This document shows, one piece after another, positions 11,471-13,500 of a DNA stretch of 13,500 nucleotides. The translations under genes were made by a program, and so were the position numbers. Where the stretch lies: the NCBI GenBank assembly GCA_021781935.1, contig JAJXVW010000011.1, forward strand, positions 1-13,500, given 5' to 3'. The stretch is from a bacterium. GTDB taxonomy: Bacteria; Patescibacteriota; Minisyncoccia; Phycocordibacterales; Phycocordibacteraceae. How positions within the stretch are numbered: position 1 is the first letter of the stretch; each line of letters begins with the position of its first letter. The notes below the pieces were generated by a model. The model was not told the DNA's origin. It was given only the letters and a program-made list of their open reading frames with translations, and did not search any database.

Positions 11471-12721
11471 ATGTACGAATTTCTAAAGAAGCAGGACGAG
11501 GAAGTGTTCGACGCGATAGAAGGAGAGGAGAAGCGGCAGGCGGAAGGGCTTGAGCTTATTCCGAGTGAGAACTACGTCTCGCGCGCGGTGAAGGAGGCGA
11601 TGGCGTCGTCCTTAACGAATAAATACTCGGAAGGATACCCGGGAAAGCGCTACTACGGCGGACAGGAATTTACTGATAAGGTGGAGCGCTTCGCGCAGGA
11701 GCGCGCGAAGCAGCTTTTCGGTGCGGGTTTCGCGAACGTGCAGCCCTTGGGTGGAGCGAATGCGAACATCGGCGCGTACTTCGGACTCCTCGAGCCGGGC
11801 GACACGGTCTTGGGCATGGAGCTCTCGCATGGCGGGCATCTCACGCATGGGCACCCGGTGACCTACATCGCGAAGATCTTCAACTTCGTGCGCTACGGCA
11901 TGAAGGACGTCGAGACGGGCGAGATAGATTACGACGCACTCGAAGCGACCGCAAAAAAAGAGCGGCCGAAGATCGTGCTCGCGGGTTTCTCCGCATACCC
12001 GCGCGAGCTCGATTGGAAGCGTATCGCAGACATCGCGCACGGAGTTGGTGCGGTCGCGATGGCGGACGTCGCGCACATCGCCGGTCTCATCGCAGGCGGC
12101 TCGCAGAAGAATCCGTTCGACTACGGTTTCGACGTCATGACGACGACCACGCATAAGACCTTGCGCGGCCCACGCGGGGGCATGATTCTCGTGCGCGAGC
12201 GCGAAGATCTCGCCAAAGCGATAGACAAGGCGATCTTTCCGGGGCTCCAGGGCGGGCCGCACATGCACCAGATCGCGGCGAAGGCGGTCGCGTTCAAGGA
12301 AGCGCTCGCGCCTTCGTTCAAGGACTATGCGCAGCAGGTCGTCGCGAATGCCGCGGCAATGGCGGAGGTGTTCAAGGAGAGCGACGTGCGCATGATTACG
12401 GGAGGGACCTCGAACCACCTCATTCTCGCGGACGTCTTCGGCTCCTTGGGAATGAGCGGTGGAGAAGCGGAAAAGCTTCTCGACGAGGCGGGCATCACGC
12501 TCAATAAGAACGCGATAGCGGACGACACGCGTAAGCCGATGGATCCCTCCGGCATACGCTTTGGCACGCCGGCTATCACGACCCGCGGATTCTCCGAGGA
12601 CGACTCACGCGAAGTGGCGCGCCTTATGCTCGAGGTATTGAAGACGAAAGATGCGGCCGCAGCGCGCGAGAAAATCCGCGCGCTCGCGGAAAAGCATCCT
12701 ATTCCGAATTCATTTGCTTGA
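11471..12721 (+). CDS. glyA: Serine hydroxymethyltransferase
   Basis: This 416-residue PLP enzyme converts serine and THF to glycine and methylene-THF, the methyl donor for ThyA. The family signatures are 'LELIPSENYVSRAV' (27-40), 'NKYSEGYPGKRYYGG' (50-64), ADVAHIAGL (198-206), and the PLP lysine Lys229 in 'TTTTHKTLRGPRGG'. 'FPGLQGGPHMHQIAAKAVAF' and 'GIRFGTPAITTRGF' lie further on. The usual QP.SGSQAN motif reads QPLGGANANIGAYFGLL. Length is normal. It lies 59 bases after thyA, and the pairing of glyA with thyA and divergent folA closes the thymidylate cycle. Confidence 0.97.
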   Translation: MYEFLKKQDEEVFDAIEGEEKRQAEGLELIPSENYVSRAVKEAMASSLTNKYSEGYPGKRYYGGQEFTDKVERFAQERAKQLFGAGFANVQPLGGANANIGAYFGLLEPGDTVLGMELSHGGHLTHGHPVTYIAKIFNFVRYGMKDVETGEIDYDALEATAKKERPKIVLAGFSAYPRELDWKRIADIAHGVGAVAMADVAHIAGLIAGGSQKNPFDYGFDVMTTTTHKTLRGPRGGMILVREREDLAKAIDKAIFPGLQGGPHMHQIAAKAVAFKEALAPSFKDYAQQVVANAAAMAEVFKESDVRMITGGTSNHLILADVFGSLGMSGGEAEKLLDEAGITLNKNAIADDTRKPMDPSGIRFGTPAITTRGFSEDDSREVARLMLEVLKTKDAAAAREKIRALAEKHPIPNSFA

Positions 12722-12734
12722 AATCCGTTGACAT

Positions 12735-12791
12735 AAGAATAAAATTCTTGTGCCCGCTAAGCCGCGCATGCGCGGAGGTCGCGTTAGGGGC
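12735..12791 (+). other. Potentially structured intergenic element between glyA and DUF3467
   Basis: AAGAAT/ATTCTT (12735-12749, loop AAA) is followed by a helix of GCCC(G)CTAA (12752-12760) with TTAGGGGC (12784-12791). This encloses the palindrome CCGCGCATGCGCGG (12762-12775). There is no T-run and no clear promoter. It may be the 3' end of the glyA mRNA or an upstream control region. Confidence 0.35.
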
Positions 12792-12804
12792 GTATTAATA
12801 GGTT

Positions 12805-12810
12805 AATAAT
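12805..12810 (+). promoter_or_regulatory. -10 element for leaderless DUF3467 gene
   Basis: AATAAT is followed by 6 bases and the ATG at 12817, in an unusually AT-rich stretch. Confidence 0.45.
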
Positions 12811-12816
12811 CAAGTT

Positions 12817-13104
12817 ATGGATACCAAGCAGATTCCCATCAAAGCTTCTGATGAAGACGTGAAGGGTGTGTATGCCAACGGGATGACCTTGTGGTCTTCC
12901 GAAGAAGAGTTTTGCCTCGACTTCATTAGTGCCTTTCCTCCGGTTGGCGCCCTGACTGCTCGCGTCATCACGAGTCCGGGGCACCTTAAGCGTATGGTGG
13001 ACCTCCTCTCCAATGCTCTGAAGAAGTACGAAGCCGAGCACGGAGAGGTTGTTCCCGCAGAAGAACCCGAAACCTCGAAAATTGGTTTCGGCAAGCCCGA
13101 GTAA
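12817..13104 (+). CDS. DUF3467 family protein
   Basis: This 95-residue protein matches the DUF3467 pattern: IPIKASDEDVKGVYANGMTL (6-25), 'EEFCLDFISAFPPVGALTARV' around 30-50 and SPGHLKRMVDLLSNALKKYE (53-72). An acidic, probably flexible tail ends in FGKPE. The family is small, widespread and of unknown function; its compact alpha/beta fold with 'DFI' and 'SPGH' motifs is seen in archaea, CPR and other bacteria. Nothing catalytic can be named. The gene is alone, with a probable leaderless promoter, and is followed by a candidate structured RNA that begins in or just after its stop codon. Confidence 0.85.
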   Translation: MDTKQIPIKASDEDVKGVYANGMTLWSSEEEFCLDFISAFPPVGALTARVITSPGHLKRMVDLLSNALKKYEAEHGEVVPAEEPETSKIGFGKPE

Positions 13105-13117
13105 TATCCGGCAAACG

Positions 13118-13243
13118 GGTTCAGGTGAGGTTCGGCACCAATCGAGCGATAGCCCCGTGTGTGGCAACAGGAAGTAACCAGTAATGGAAGACATGGAGGG
13201 GCCTCGCCGAAGAATCGTCTCGTGATGCATCTCCCTCCTGACC
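13118..13243 (+). ncRNA. Candidate small structured RNA (class unknown)
   Basis: This 126-base, gene-free stretch folds by inspection into an interrupted rod. The closing helix is GG(T)TCAG(GT)GAGG (13118-13130) with CCTCCTGACC (13234-13243). A middle helix of ten pairs joins ATCGAGCGAT (13141-13150) to ATCG(T)CTCG(TG)AT (13214-13226). An upper helix joins GCCCC (13152-13156) to GGGGC (13198-13202). TAATAT at 13102-13107 could be its -10 and the palindrome at 13245-13270 its terminator. The arrangement recalls 6S-type rods, but no sequence hallmark of 6S, SRP or tmRNA was recognised. Folding was judged by eye only. Confidence 0.35.
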
Positions 13244-13244
13244 T

Positions 13245-13270
13245 CAACGCCCGCCTTAAGGCGGGCGTTG
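13245..13270 (+). terminator. 26-base perfect palindrome upstream of argS
   Basis: CAACGCCCGCC (13245-13255), TTAA and the complement (13260-13270) form an 11-bp stem, followed by GAATTTCT. The T-run is weak. It probably ends transcription from the DUF3467/candidate RNA region just before the argS promoter. Confidence 0.65.
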
Positions 13271-13277
13271 GAATTTC

Positions 13278-13286
13278 TGGTAAACT
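13278..13286 (+). promoter_or_regulatory. Extended -10 for leaderless argS
   Basis: TGG followed by TAAACT (13281-13286), 7 bases before the ATG at 13294. Confidence 0.55.
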
Positions 13287-13293
13287 CGCTCGC

Positions 13294-13500
13294 ATGGAGG
13301 AGAAGATTCGGAAGGCAGGCGAAGGCGCGCTCGCGAAAGCGGGTGTCGAGGACGTAATCTTCTCAGTCGAGCGACCGGCAGCGCTCGCGCACGGCGACTA
13401 CGCGACGAATGCGGCGATGGCCGCGGCGAAGATGGTCGGCACGAATCCGCGTGCGCTTGCCGAGAGCCTCGCGGCTGAACTCAAGGACGCGCTCGGCGAT
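13294..13500 (+). CDS. argS: Arginyl-tRNA synthetase, N-terminal part
   Basis: The frame is open from the ATG at 13294 to the window edge, 69 residues. The sequence 'VERPAALAHGDYATNAAMAA' (25-44), then KMVGTNPRALAESLAAEL, matches the N-terminal tRNA D-loop-binding (Add1) domain of class I ArgRS, where HGDYxTN is the typical motif. The full enzyme charges tRNA-Arg, such as the UCU isoacceptor at 739-810. The active-site HIGH and KMSK-like motifs lie beyond the window and cannot be checked. The start is supported by a leaderless extended -10 seven bases upstream. Confidence 0.88.
   Translation, partial: MEEKIRKAGEGALAKAGVEDVIFSVERPAALAHGDYATNAAMAAAKMVGTNPRALAESLAAELKDALGD

Noticed and set aside
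13160..13190. SRP (4.5S) RNA-like apical loop with GGAA in the candidate RNA
   Set aside because: The conserved flanks of the SRP loop (the AGG and GCAG sides) are absent, and the GGAA is not closed by a stable stem.
12810..13295. 161-residue minus-strand open frame across DUF3467 and the downstream gap
   Set aside because: It runs antisense to a recognised DUF3467 gene, has no domain-like pattern and crosses the palindrome at 13245-13270.

Overview
The window looks like a GC-rich (about 60% in sampled lines) piece of a bacterial chromosome from the Candidate Phyla Radiation, most likely a Parcubacteria relative. This is inferred from short intergenic gaps, near absence of Shine-Dalgarno sites, secreted proteins with Parcubacteria-like motifs, a DUF3467 gene, tRNA genes without encoded CCA, and rplK (L11) not followed by rplA (L1). 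No IS element, phage gene or CRISPR array was seen.

Layout. 1-712: end of a type IV pilus assembly operon (PilO-like C-terminus plus a one-pass membrane protein). 739-810: tRNA-Arg(UCU). 888-1904: secreted GH25-like hydrolase, ending in a bidirectional terminator that faces two minus-strand tRNAs, Leu(CAG) and Val(UAC), only one base apart. 2174-4136: RluA-family pseudouridine synthase, rplS, tRNA-Leu(GAG) and a cob(I)alamin adenosyltransferase. 4191-6256: tRNA-His, mscL, a cysteine-motif exported protein and a SIMPL/DUF541 protein. 6393-7697: secE-nusG-rplK. 7752-9122 (minus): a 2-oxoglutarate/Fe(II) oxygenase-like protein and folA. 9152-12721: CYTH protein, dcd, thyA and glyA. 12817-13500: DUF3467, a candidate structured RNA, and the start of argS.

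How the genes work together. folA, dcd, thyA and glyA form a thymidylate cycle. Dcd makes dUTP, or dUMP if bifunctional. ThyA methylates dUMP and releases dihydrofolate. FolA reduces dihydrofolate to THF, and GlyA recharges methylene-THF from serine. The CYTH gene at the head of this group has clearly lower GC than everything around it. secE, nusG, rplK, rplS, rluA-like, argS and five tRNAs make the rest mostly gene-expression machinery, interspersed with cell-envelope genes.

The most striking non-coding signal is regulatory. Ten protein genes have a -10-like hexamer ending 6-9 bases before the start codon, and three tRNA genes have one 6-8 bases before the mature 5' end. This implies leaderless mRNAs and nearly leaderless tRNA transcripts. 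Terminators and the next promoter often overlap. The 13118-13270 interval can fold into a long interrupted rod followed by a terminator-like palindrome and may be an unannotated small RNA.
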